Shown one piece after another: positions 57,667 to 64,000 of a stretch of 64,000 nt of DNA (position 1 is the stretch's first letter; every line of letters begins with the position of its first letter). A program made the position numbers and the translations under genes. The notes below the pieces were generated by a model, which ran no database searches, was not told the DNA's origin, and saw only the letters and a program-made list of their open reading frames with translations. The stretch lies in contig NZ_JACXYY010000009.1 in NCBI RefSeq assembly GCF_014779665.1, positions 1 through 64,000 on the forward strand, written 5' to 3'. Source of the DNA: Nocardioides hwasunensis. Its GTDB lineage: Bacteria; Actinomycetota; Actinomycetes; Propionibacteriales; Nocardioidaceae.

Positions 57667-58604
57667 CGCGCGAGCTTCCTCTCGTTGCGGGTGACGACCC
57701 AGCGGGCCGCGAAGTTGACCAGGAAGGTCACGAGGAAGAGCACCAGGCCGGTGGCGATGAGGACCTGGATCTTGCCGGGGGTGCCCTCGCGGTAGTTCGA
57801 CGCGATGTTGGAGGCGATCGAGGCTGGGTTGGTGTTGGAGATCAGGTTGAACGAGATCCCCCCACCGGCCGAGAGCACCATCGCCACGGCCATCGTCTCG
57901 CCGAGCGCGCGGCCCAGGCCGAGCATCACCGCCGAGACCATGCCGGAGCGGGCGTAGGGGAAGACCGCCAGCCGCAGCATCTCCCACCGGGTGGCGCCCA
58001 GGGCGAGGGCGGCCTCCTCGTGCAGGCGCGGGGTCTGCGAGAAGACCTCGCGCGAGATCGCGGTGATGATCGGGATGATCATGATCGCCAGCACCAGACC
58101 TGCGGTGAGGATGGTGCGGCCCGTGGTCGAGGCCGGTCCGGCGAAGAAGGGCACCCAGCCGGCGTGCTCCTCGAGCCACTGGTAGACCGGGCTGAGCTTG
58201 GGTGCCAGCACCGTGATGCCCCAGAGGCCGAAGACGACCGACGGGACCGCGGCGAGCAGGTCGATGACGTACGCGATGGGGGTGGCGACCCGCTTGGGGG
58301 CGTAGTGGCTCACCACCAGCGCGATCCCCCAGGACAGCGGAACGGCCACGACCAGGGCGATGATCGCGGCCAGCACGGTGCCGAACAGCAGCGGGGCTAC
58401 GTAGCCCGCGAACGTGCTGGCACTGCCGTAGAAGCTGGCCGGCTTGACCAGTCCCGGCGCGCCCTCGATCGTCAGAAAGATGAAGACGCCCGCCAGGGCG
58501 ACCAGGATGATGATCCCGGCGGCCAGTGCGAGCCGGGAGAAGATCGTGTCGCCGAGCCTGGGCTTGGCCCGGCCCGTGTCATCAGCAACAACGGTGGTTG
58601 CCAC
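57663..58604 (-). CDS. pstC: Phosphate ABC transporter permease PstC
   Basis: This 313-residue permease has six hydrophobic helices, the LFGTVLAAIIALVVAVPLSWG segment, and the EAA loop EEAALALGATRWEMLRLAVFPYA. GTG start. It lies 103 bases after pstS and overlaps pstA by four bases. Confidence 0.95.
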   Translation of the reverse strand: MATTVVADDTGRAKPRLGDTIFSRLALAAGIIILVALAGVFIFLTIEGAPGLVKPASFYGSASTFAGYVAPLLFGTVLAAIIALVVAVPLSWGIALVVSHYAPKRVATPIAYVIDLLAAVPSVVFGLWGITVLAPKLSPVYQWLEEHAGWVPFFAGPASTTGRTILTAGLVLAIMIIPIITAISREVFSQTPRLHEEAALALGATRWEMLRLAVFPYARSGMVSAVMLGLGRALGETMAVAMVLSAGGGISFNLISNTNPASIASNIASNYREGTPGKIQVLIATGLVLFLVTFLVNFAARWVVTRNERKLAR

Positions 58605-58707
58605 TCGCTACCTCACTCAGTCGTGTCACGCGCCGGTGCGGCGGGTCGGTGTCCCGGCCCGCCGCACGCGGCGATGGGTGGTCGGAGCGTCCTCCGACCA
58701 GGATGGA

Positions 58708-59844
58708 TCAGCCGGCCGAGATCGCCTCGACGATGCCCTTGGCCTTCTCGGCGACCGAGTCGGAGAGCGGCGCGGAGCCGGCCTCCTGGGACGCCGCGTC
58801 CTGGCCCTCGGGGGACACGATGTAGGAGAGGTAGCCCTTGACCAGGTCGGCCTCGGCCTGGTCCTCGTAGGTCTGGCAGGCGATGAGGTAGCTCAGGAGG
58901 ACGACCGGGTAGGCGCCCGCCTCGGTGGTGGTGCGGTCGATGTCGACGGCCATGTCGACGTCGGCGCGGCCCTCGGCGGCCGGGGACGCCTCGACGACGA
59001 GGGCGGCACCCTCGGCGGACGGGGCGACGTAGTCCTCGCCGACCTTGACCGAGACCACGGACAGGTCGCCGACCTGGCTCTCGTCGGCGTAGCCGATGGT
59101 GCCGTTGCCACCGGAGACCGCGGAGATGACACCGGAGGTGCCCTCAGCTGCCTCGCCACCCTTGACCGGGAAGGCGTCCTCGGCCTCGTAGGACCACGAC
59201 TCGCTCGCCTTGCCGAGGTAGTCGGTGAAGTTCTTGGTCGTGCCCGAGTCGTCGGAGCGGTGGACCGGCGTGATCGCCTGGTCCGGCAGGTCGGCGCTGG
59301 GGTTCTGCTCGGCGATGGCCGGGTCGTTCCACTTCGTGATCTTGTTGTCGAAGATCTGCGCGATCGTGTCGGCGTCGAGGTTCAGCGCGTCGACGCCGTC
59401 GAGCTTGAAGGCGACCGCGATCGGCGAGACGTAGGCCGGCACCTCGATCGGGTCGGTGCCGTTGCAGCGCTCCTTGGCGGCCGAGAGCTCGCCCTCGTCG
59501 TCGTTGAGGTAGGAGTCGGACCCGGCGAAGCTGACGCCGCCGTTGATGAAGTTGGTGCGACCGTCACCCGAGCCGACCGGGTCGTAGTTGACGGTCACGT
59601 TGCCGTCGTTCATGCCCTGGAAGCCGGTCGCCCAGGCACCCTGGGCCTTCTCCTGGGAGGAGGCGCCGGCGCCGTTGAGGTCGCCGGACAGTCCGCCGGA
59701 GGTGTCGCTGCTGTCGCTCGAGCCCGAGTCGCTGCCCGAGTCGGCGCTGCTCTCGTTGCCGGCACCGCAGGCGGTGAGCGAGATCGAGAGGGCAAGCACG
59801 GCGACGCTGGGGGCGAGCAGCTTGCGGAAAGAAGTGCGGTTCAC
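58708..59844 (-). CDS. pstS: Phosphate-binding lipoprotein PstS
   Basis: This 378-residue lipoprotein has signal VAVLALSISLTACGAG (lipobox LTAC), a Ser/Asp-rich linker, and the PstS core: GAGASSQEKAQGAW, YDPVGSGDGRTNFINGGVSFAGSD, and the phosphate site HRSDDSGTTKNFTDYL. The GTG at 59842-59844 has AGGAG 8 bases upstream and is preferred to a GTG at 59898, whose extra 18 residues read into the promoter side. In-phase PHO boxes lie 77 bases upstream, so it is induced by low phosphate. Confidence 0.96.
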   Translation of the reverse strand: MNRTSFRKLLAPSVAVLALSISLTACGAGNESSADSGSDSGSSDSSDTSGGLSGDLNGAGASSQEKAQGAWATGFQGMNDGNVTVNYDPVGSGDGRTNFINGGVSFAGSDSYLNDDEGELSAAKERCNGTDPIEVPAYVSPIAVAFKLDGVDALNLDADTIAQIFDNKITKWNDPAIAEQNPSADLPDQAITPVHRSDDSGTTKNFTDYLGKASESWSYEAEDAFPVKGGEAAEGTSGVISAVSGGNGTIGYADESQVGDLSVVSVKVGEDYVAPSAEGAALVVEASPAAEGRADVDMAVDIDRTTTEAGAYPVVLLSYLIACQTYEDQAEADLVKGYLSYIVSPEGQDAASQEAGSAPLSDSVAEKAKGIVEAISAG

Positions 59845-59920
59845 TTCGGGTGCTCCTGAGGAAGTCTGGTGAGTACTGACATCGGCGAAGGTAGGCACGT
59901 CAGGAGAACGAGCACGGCGC

Positions 59921-59997
59921 CGTCGGTGAACGCAGGATGAACTCGACCGGACCGCCTGGCGTCAGGAACCGGTGCACGAGACGGCGATCACATGAAC
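59921..59997 (-). promoter_or_regulatory. PHO box of pstSCAB
   Basis: On the minus strand GTTCATCCTGC and GTTCACCGACG are adjacent 11-base direct repeats (plus 59921-59942), the PhoP-binding pattern known in actinobacteria. A third unit, GTTCATG (59997 leftward), is exactly 55 bases, five units, upstream and so on the same helical face. Confidence 0.75.
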
Positions 59998-60047
59998 TCG
60001 GTCATCGAGGCTTGACGCGAGGGCGTCCCGAGTCCTAGTGGCGACCC

Positions 60048-60905
60048 TCAGGGAGCCAGCACCTCGGTCGCCACGACGCGTCCCTTGCGGTGGTGCGCGA
60101 CGAGCATGGCACCCGGCTCCAGCTTCGTCTCGCGCACCCCCATCGCGTCGAGCACCGTGGGGAGCACCGGGCGATGGGTGCAGACCACGGCGCTCTCCCC
60201 GCCGTCGACGAGTGCGTCGACGAGATCGACGATGCCCTCGACCGAGGCACCCTCCTCGCTGAGCTCGTCGTAGAGCTTCACCGGCCACCCCGTCGTGTCG
60301 ACGTACGGCGCCACCGTCTGCAGGCAGCGCAGGCTCGTGGAGCTGTGGGCCGCGGTCACGTCGAAGGCCGCGAGCAGCGGCACCAGCCGCTGCGCCTGGG
60401 CCTCCCCGAGCTGGACGAGCGGGCGCTGGCGGTCGTCCTTGCGCCACCCGCCCCGCGAGCGAGCCTGGCCGTGCCGCAGCACGACCAGCGCCCGGGTCTT
60501 GCGGCGCAGCGGACGGGCCTCGGCCAGGGTCTCGCGGTCGTGGGGATAGGTGAGCCGTCGGGCGGCAGCGGACCACTCGACCCACTCGACCGCGTCGATC
60601 TCCGCGTTGGGCCGGTAGCGGCTGACGTCGTCGCTGCCGATCGCCCGTGCGGTCCAGTAGTCGACCGACTTCCACCGGCCACCCGACATCCGGTAGCGCT
60701 GCCGCGCGAGCGCAGGGCCGAGCCGGACGTCGAGGCCGGTCTCCTCCGCGACCTCGCGGACGGCCGCGGTGACGGCGTGCTCACCTGGATCGAGCTTTCC
60801 CTTGGGAAAGGACCAGTCGTCGTACTTGGGTCGGTGCACGAGCAGCACCTCCCCGCCCTTGCGGGTCACCACGGCACCAGCAGCGCGCACGTCGCGGGGC
60901 TCCAT
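60048..60905 (-). CDS. mutT1: Nudix hydrolase fused to histidine phosphatase (MutT1-type)
   Basis: This 285-residue protein has an N-terminal Nudix domain with its box in GKLDPGEHAVTAAVREVAEE plus TG, and a C-terminal phosphoglycerate-mutase-like domain with the LRHGQARSR catalytic motif (about residue 150). Mycobacterial MutT1 of this build cleans oxidised guanine nucleotides and diadenosine phosphates. GACACT 6 bases before the ATG may be a leaderless -10. It ends 203 bases from the pstS start. Confidence 0.92.
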   Translation of the reverse strand: MEPRDVRAAGAVVTRKGGEVLLVHRPKYDDWSFPKGKLDPGEHAVTAAVREVAEETGLDVRLGPALARQRYRMSGGRWKSVDYWTARAIGSDDVSRYRPNAEIDAVEWVEWSAAARRLTYPHDRETLAEARPLRRKTRALVVLRHGQARSRGGWRKDDRQRPLVQLGEAQAQRLVPLLAAFDVTAAHSSTSLRCLQTVAPYVDTTGWPVKLYDELSEEGASVEGIVDLVDALVDGGESAVVCTHRPVLPTVLDAMGVRETKLEPGAMLVAHHRKGRVVATEVLAP

Positions 60906-60948
60906 GGAAGTAGTGTCACACCGTCCCCCGCCCTGTGAGGAGCCCCCC

Positions 60949-61998
60949 GTGTCACGTCGCGCCGCCGTGGCCCTCGCGGTCGTGGTGGTGCTGGCCGTCG
61001 CCGGACTCGCAGCGTGGCGGCTCTCCTCCTCCGGCACACCGCTCAGCCGCGCACTGGCGCTCGTGCCTGCGGAGACCAGCCGCTCCTCGTGGACCGACTG
61101 GGAGGGAGTACGCCGCGAGCTCGGCTCCGACGTCGGCCGCGGCTCCTCGGCCGAGGAGGTGGACGCCTTCGTGTCCGAGGCGTTCGGCAGCGATCTCACG
61201 TCCATGTCCGCGCTCGGCACGTCGGCCGGCACAATGCAGGAGCTGCTCGGCCTGTCGCCGGCCACGCTCAGCTGGGAGCTGCTCGCCCAGTCCGACGGCG
61301 GCGCGGTCGAGGCGATGGGGGTCGGTGACGACCTCGACCTGTCCGACGTCGCCGACCGGCTGGCCGACGCGGGCTGGACCGAGCCCGAGGTGGACGACGG
61401 GGTGTGGGTCGGCGGTCCCGACGTGCTGGCACGTCTCGGGTCGACGATCACACCCGAGCTCCAGCACCTGGTCCTGCTCCGTGACCAGGACCTGGTCCTC
61501 GCCTCCGACCAGGTGGCCTACCTCGAGGCGGCCACGGAGGTGGCGCGCGGCACCGCCGCGGGCGCCGACGACCTGGCCGATCTCGCCACCGGGCTGGCGG
61601 AGCCGCTGGCGGCCGCCGTCTTCACCGGCGACTACACCTGCGAGAGGCTCGCGATGGCCCAGGCCGACGCGGACGCCCAGGACGAGGCGGCGCAGCTCGT
61701 GGCGGAGTCCGGCGGGGTGCACCCGCTCACCGGGTTCGCGATGGGCCTCCTGCCCGGGGGCCACGTACGCGCCCTCCTGCAGGTCGAGGACGCCGACGAC
61801 GCGCCGGCCGACGCCGATGCGCGCGCCCGGCTCGCGTCCGGCCCGGCGCCGGGGCAGGGCGGCGAGTTCACGGACCGGTTCGCGCTCGAGAGGGCCGGCT
61901 CCCAGGGGCGGGTGATCACCCTGGACCTGCGGGCTCGCCCGGGGGCGTACGTCCTGTCCGACCTGACCAGCGGTCCGGTGCTGTTCGCGACCTGCTGA
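60949..61998 (+). CDS. Secreted or membrane-anchored hypothetical protein
   Basis: This 349-residue protein has an N-terminal hydrophobic helix (ALAVVVVLAVAGLAAWRL, residues 7-24) that is a signal or anchor, then an extracellular region of mixed alpha/beta with Asp/Glu-rich loops (LVPAETSRSSWTDWEGVRREL, LLAQSDGGAVEAMGVGDDLDL). I do not recognise the family. GAGGAG precedes the GTG by 7 bases. It is divergent from mutT1 with 43 bases between. Confidence 0.7.
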   Translation: MSRRAAVALAVVVVLAVAGLAAWRLSSSGTPLSRALALVPAETSRSSWTDWEGVRRELGSDVGRGSSAEEVDAFVSEAFGSDLTSMSALGTSAGTMQELLGLSPATLSWELLAQSDGGAVEAMGVGDDLDLSDVADRLADAGWTEPEVDDGVWVGGPDVLARLGSTITPELQHLVLLRDQDLVLASDQVAYLEAATEVARGTAAGADDLADLATGLAEPLAAAVFTGDYTCERLAMAQADADAQDEAAQLVAESGGVHPLTGFAMGLLPGGHVRALLQVEDADDAPADADARARLASGPAPGQGGEFTDRFALERAGSQGRVITLDLRARPGAYVLSDLTSGPVLFATC

Positions 61999-62023
61999 GC
62001 CTCGCGCGCGCCCGGGCGACCCG

Positions 62024-62185
62024 TCAGTCGACGGGCTTGCGGGGCGTGACCCCGAGGAGTGCGTCGATCTGCTCCTGGGACAGGTGCTCGTCGGACTCGC
62101 TGGCCGCGATGATCAGCGTGGTGGTGAGCTCGACCTCGCTCAGGAGGTCGCCGTCCTCGAGGGTCACGTCGAACTGGTCGTGCAC
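62024..62185 (-). CDS. Small acidic protein of unknown function
   Basis: This 53-residue acidic protein reads HDQFDVTLEDGDLLSEVELT and on to EQIDALLGVTPRKPVD. It is a likely small actinobacterial regulator or adaptor with no recognised motif. AGGAGG lies 5 bases before the GTG, which supports translation. It is convergent with the hypothetical at 60949. The gap to cspA (194 bases) has no other frame I can support. Confidence 0.65.
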   Translation of the reverse strand: MHDQFDVTLEDGDLLSEVELTTTLIIAASESDEHLSQEQIDALLGVTPRKPVD

Positions 62186-62379
62186 GTCACCCTCCTCTCT
62201 CCGCCCGATCGGATCTTCCGACTCTAGTTTCTCGACCCAAGTCTGCCGCACGAGGCACGGCCGTGAACATGACCCGAAAGTGCTACTAGTCTGCCCCGCA
62301 ATGCACTCCGGCCCCACCCCCCGAGGGAGATGGGACCGGAGCAGTGATCAGATCTGGAACTCAGTCCAGCGTCAGCCGA

Positions 62380-62583
62380 TCAGAGCGGACGGACGTTCTC
62401 CGCCTGCGGGCCCTTGGGGCCCTGGGTGACGTCGAACTCGACCTTCTGGTTCTCGTCCAGCGACTTGTAGCCGTTGGTCTGGATGGCCGAGTAGTGCACG
62501 AAGACGTCGTCGCCGCCGTCCTCCTGCGCGATGAAGCCGAAACCCTTCTCGGCGTTGAACCACTTAACGGTGCCCTGAGCCAT
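62380..62583 (-). CDS. cspA: Cold-shock protein
   Basis: This 67-residue CSD protein has AQGTVKWFNAEKGFGFIAQE with RNP1 (KGFGFI, 13-18), RNP2 VFVHY (27-31), and ends AENVRPL. It binds single-stranded nucleic acid and melts RNA structure. AAGGAG lies 11 bases before the ATG. A long untranslated leader is typical of cold-shock genes; the 200-odd bases upstream are unusually A/T-rich for this genome. Confidence 0.96.
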   Translation of the reverse strand: MAQGTVKWFNAEKGFGFIAQEDGGDDVFVHYSAIQTNGYKSLDENQKVEFDVTQGPKGPQAENVRPL

Positions 62584-62790
62584 GATGCTCGTTACTCCTT
62601 TGTCGGGGCGGGAGCCGCCACCTCGGCGACCCGCACCAGATGCGGTGACACGCCGCTTGCGACTCACGAGCTGGCAGGGCCCGAAGAACAAACGCCGTTG
62701 GATCACAAACTCCGCGGGCGTCGACCTGCTGGAACTTGCACCTGTTGCAGAACAAACCCTACCAACAAATCGGCCGGCGTCACCTGTGTC
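62584..62790 (-). promoter_or_regulatory. Probable long 5' leader and promoter of cspA
   Basis: The stretch upstream of cspA has no gene and holds several A/T-rich runs (GTTTGTTCT, TTTGTTGG) unlike its neighbours. It is suited to a cold-responsive leader RNA. I cannot fix the start of transcription. Confidence 0.4.
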
Positions 62791-62866
62791 GTCGGTAGCG
62801 TCTGGTGAACTCACCGCGAACAGGCCCGCCGGCAGGCTCCGACGGCCCCGCTGGCACGATCGGCAC

Positions 62867-64000
62867 GTGCCCAGCGATGACCTCCGTCCGGCCCTTCCGC
62901 GCATCGCCGTCTGCGGCATCAGCCTCGAGGCGTCCACCTTCTCCCCCGCCCTCACCACGGCCACCATGCTGTCCCCCCGCCGCGGCCGCGAGGTGCTCGA
63001 CGCCTGGGACTTCTGGCGCGAGAGCGGCTCGCTGGCCGACCGGGCGGAGTGGATCGGCATCCTCCAGGCCCGCAACATCGCCGGCGGGGCCATCCCGGCG
63101 GACGACTACGCCCTGCTCAAGGCCGAGATCCTGGCCGACCTCGTCGCGACGGTCGCCGAGGGGCCGCTCGACGGGCTGGTGCTCGACATCCACGGCGCCG
63201 CGAGCGTCGTCGGGCTCGACGACATGGAAGGTGACCTCGCCGTGGCCGTGCGGACCGTCGTGGGGCCCGACTGCCTGCTCAGCAGCGGGATGGACCTGCA
63301 CGGCAACGTGTCCCGCACGCTGGCCGAGACCGTCGACCTGCTGACGACGTACCGCACCGCGCCGCACGTGGACTGGCAGGAGACGAAGGAGCGGGCGGCG
63401 CGCAACCTCGTGGACCGGCTCGCCCTGCCGCCCGGTCGGCGGCGGCCGGCGAAGGCGTGGGTCCCGGTGCCGATCCTGCTGCCCGGCGAGATGACCAGCA
63501 CGCGCCAGGAGCCGGCCGCGAGCCTCTACGCCCGGGTGCCGGAGATCGAGGCGCTCGACGGCGTCCTCGACGCCGGGATCTGGATCGGCTATCCCTGGGC
63601 CGACGAGCCGCGCAACCGCGCCGTCGTCATGGTCGTCGGCGACGACGCCGACCTGGCGATGGCCGAGGCGACCGGGCTGGCCCGCGAGCTCTGGGCACGC
63701 CGCGAGGAGTTCGGGTTCGTCGCGCCGACCGGCTCGCTGGAGGAGGTGCTGACCTCGGCGATCGCATCCCCCGCGCGGCCGTACGTCATCTCCGACTCGG
63801 GCGACAACCCCACCGCAGGCGGCGCCGGCGACGTCACCTGGACGCTGACCGAGCTGCTCGCGAGCGAGGCGCTGGCGGCCAGTGGCAAGCGGGCGATCTA
63901 CGCCTCGATCCCCGACGGTGTGGGCGCCCTCGCCGCGGCCGAGGCGGGTGTCGGGGCCGACGTACGCCTCACGCTCGGCGCGCGCGTCGACGCCCGGACC
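62867..64000 (+). CDS. M81 (MlrC-like) metallopeptidase family protein, partial
   Basis: Runs off the right edge with 378 codons visible. It has the M81/DUF1485 pattern: IAVCGISLEASTFSP, LVLDIHGAASV, GMDLHGNVS (metal-binding His), YRTAPHVDW, and the C-terminal SDSGDNPTAGGAGD. MlrC-like proteins are linked to microcystin or other small peptide/amide breakdown, but most are uncharacterised. The GTG at 62867 has CACGAT 6 bases upstream, so it is likely leaderless. Confidence 0.88.
   Translation, partial: MPSDDLRPALPRIAVCGISLEASTFSPALTTATMLSPRRGREVLDAWDFWRESGSLADRAEWIGILQARNIAGGAIPADDYALLKAEILADLVATVAEGPLDGLVLDIHGAASVVGLDDMEGDLAVAVRTVVGPDCLLSSGMDLHGNVSRTLAETVDLLTTYRTAPHVDWQETKERAARNLVDRLALPPGRRRPAKAWVPVPILLPGEMTSTRQEPAASLYARVPEIEALDGVLDAGIWIGYPWADEPRNRAVVMVVGDDADLAMAEATGLARELWARREEFGFVAPTGSLEEVLTSAIASPARPYVISDSGDNPTAGGAGDVTWTLTELLASEALAASGKRAIYASIPDGVGALAAAEAGVGADVRLTLGARVDART

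Overview
The window is very GC-rich, densely packed DNA from an actinobacterium, most likely Nocardioidaceae (Nocardioides-like). Supporting genes are mycothiol synthase, an F420 reductase, GlnR, a heparin-binding-haemagglutinin-like protein with its XRE partner, a MutT1-type Nudix/phosphatase fusion, and many genes with a -10 box 6-7 bases before the start codon (leaderless transcripts). I saw no rRNA, tRNA, CRISPR, insertion sequence or phage gene.

Layout. (1) 1-12.6 kb is a catabolic and uptake block. It holds an ABC binding lipoprotein, a TRAP transporter operon (dctQ-dctM with an SDR, an EthD-like protein and a haloacetate-dehalogenase-like hydrolase), two close DctP paralogues that share one promoter element, a P450, a class II aldolase, an FMN hydroxyacid dehydrogenase and a ThDP decarboxylase. 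(2) 12.6-17.5 kb holds an F420 reductase, a PfpI protein, a secreted beta-helix protein behind a CebR-like operator, and a RibD-like/DHPS-like divergent pair. (3) 17.6-29.2 kb makes nucleotide sugars (galE, two tandem gmd paralogues, rfbA, rfbB, an rfbC-rfbD fusion), interrupted by a WXG/DUF1023 operon and a DUF4012 protein. (4) 29.2-39.5 kb holds an HbhA-like gene with its XRE regulator, an asparaginase, a sulfate-assimilation operon (APS kinase fusion, LMW phosphatase, TauE), a BKACE enzyme, dtd, a GH16 lipoprotein and cysDN. (5) 39.6-43.5 kb has an XRE-TPR regulator facing three tandem, near-identical 41-residue secreted peptides ending in RNVWCC, then a PAS histidine kinase. (6) 43.6-50.4 kb holds a thiosulfate sulfurtransferase operon behind a leaderless Cys-containing leader peptide, thioredoxin, MoaD, glnR, mshD, ygfZ, a Fur protein, nitrobindin and DsrE. 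(7) 50.4-60 kb is the phosphate block: ppk1, a DUF47 protein, pit and pstSCAB with PHO-box repeats. (8) 60-64 kb holds MutT1, hypotheticals, a cold-shock protein and a partial M81 peptidase.

The most novel feature is the regulator-peptide locus at 39.6-41.8 kb. TTGGCA boxes lie in front of both the XRE-TPR gene and the peptide operon. This is the layout expected of a peptide signalling circuit, here in an actinobacterium. The second is a family of three intergenic inverted-repeat elements, each exactly 63 bp (48043, 54444, 55676), two of which bracket one hypothetical gene.
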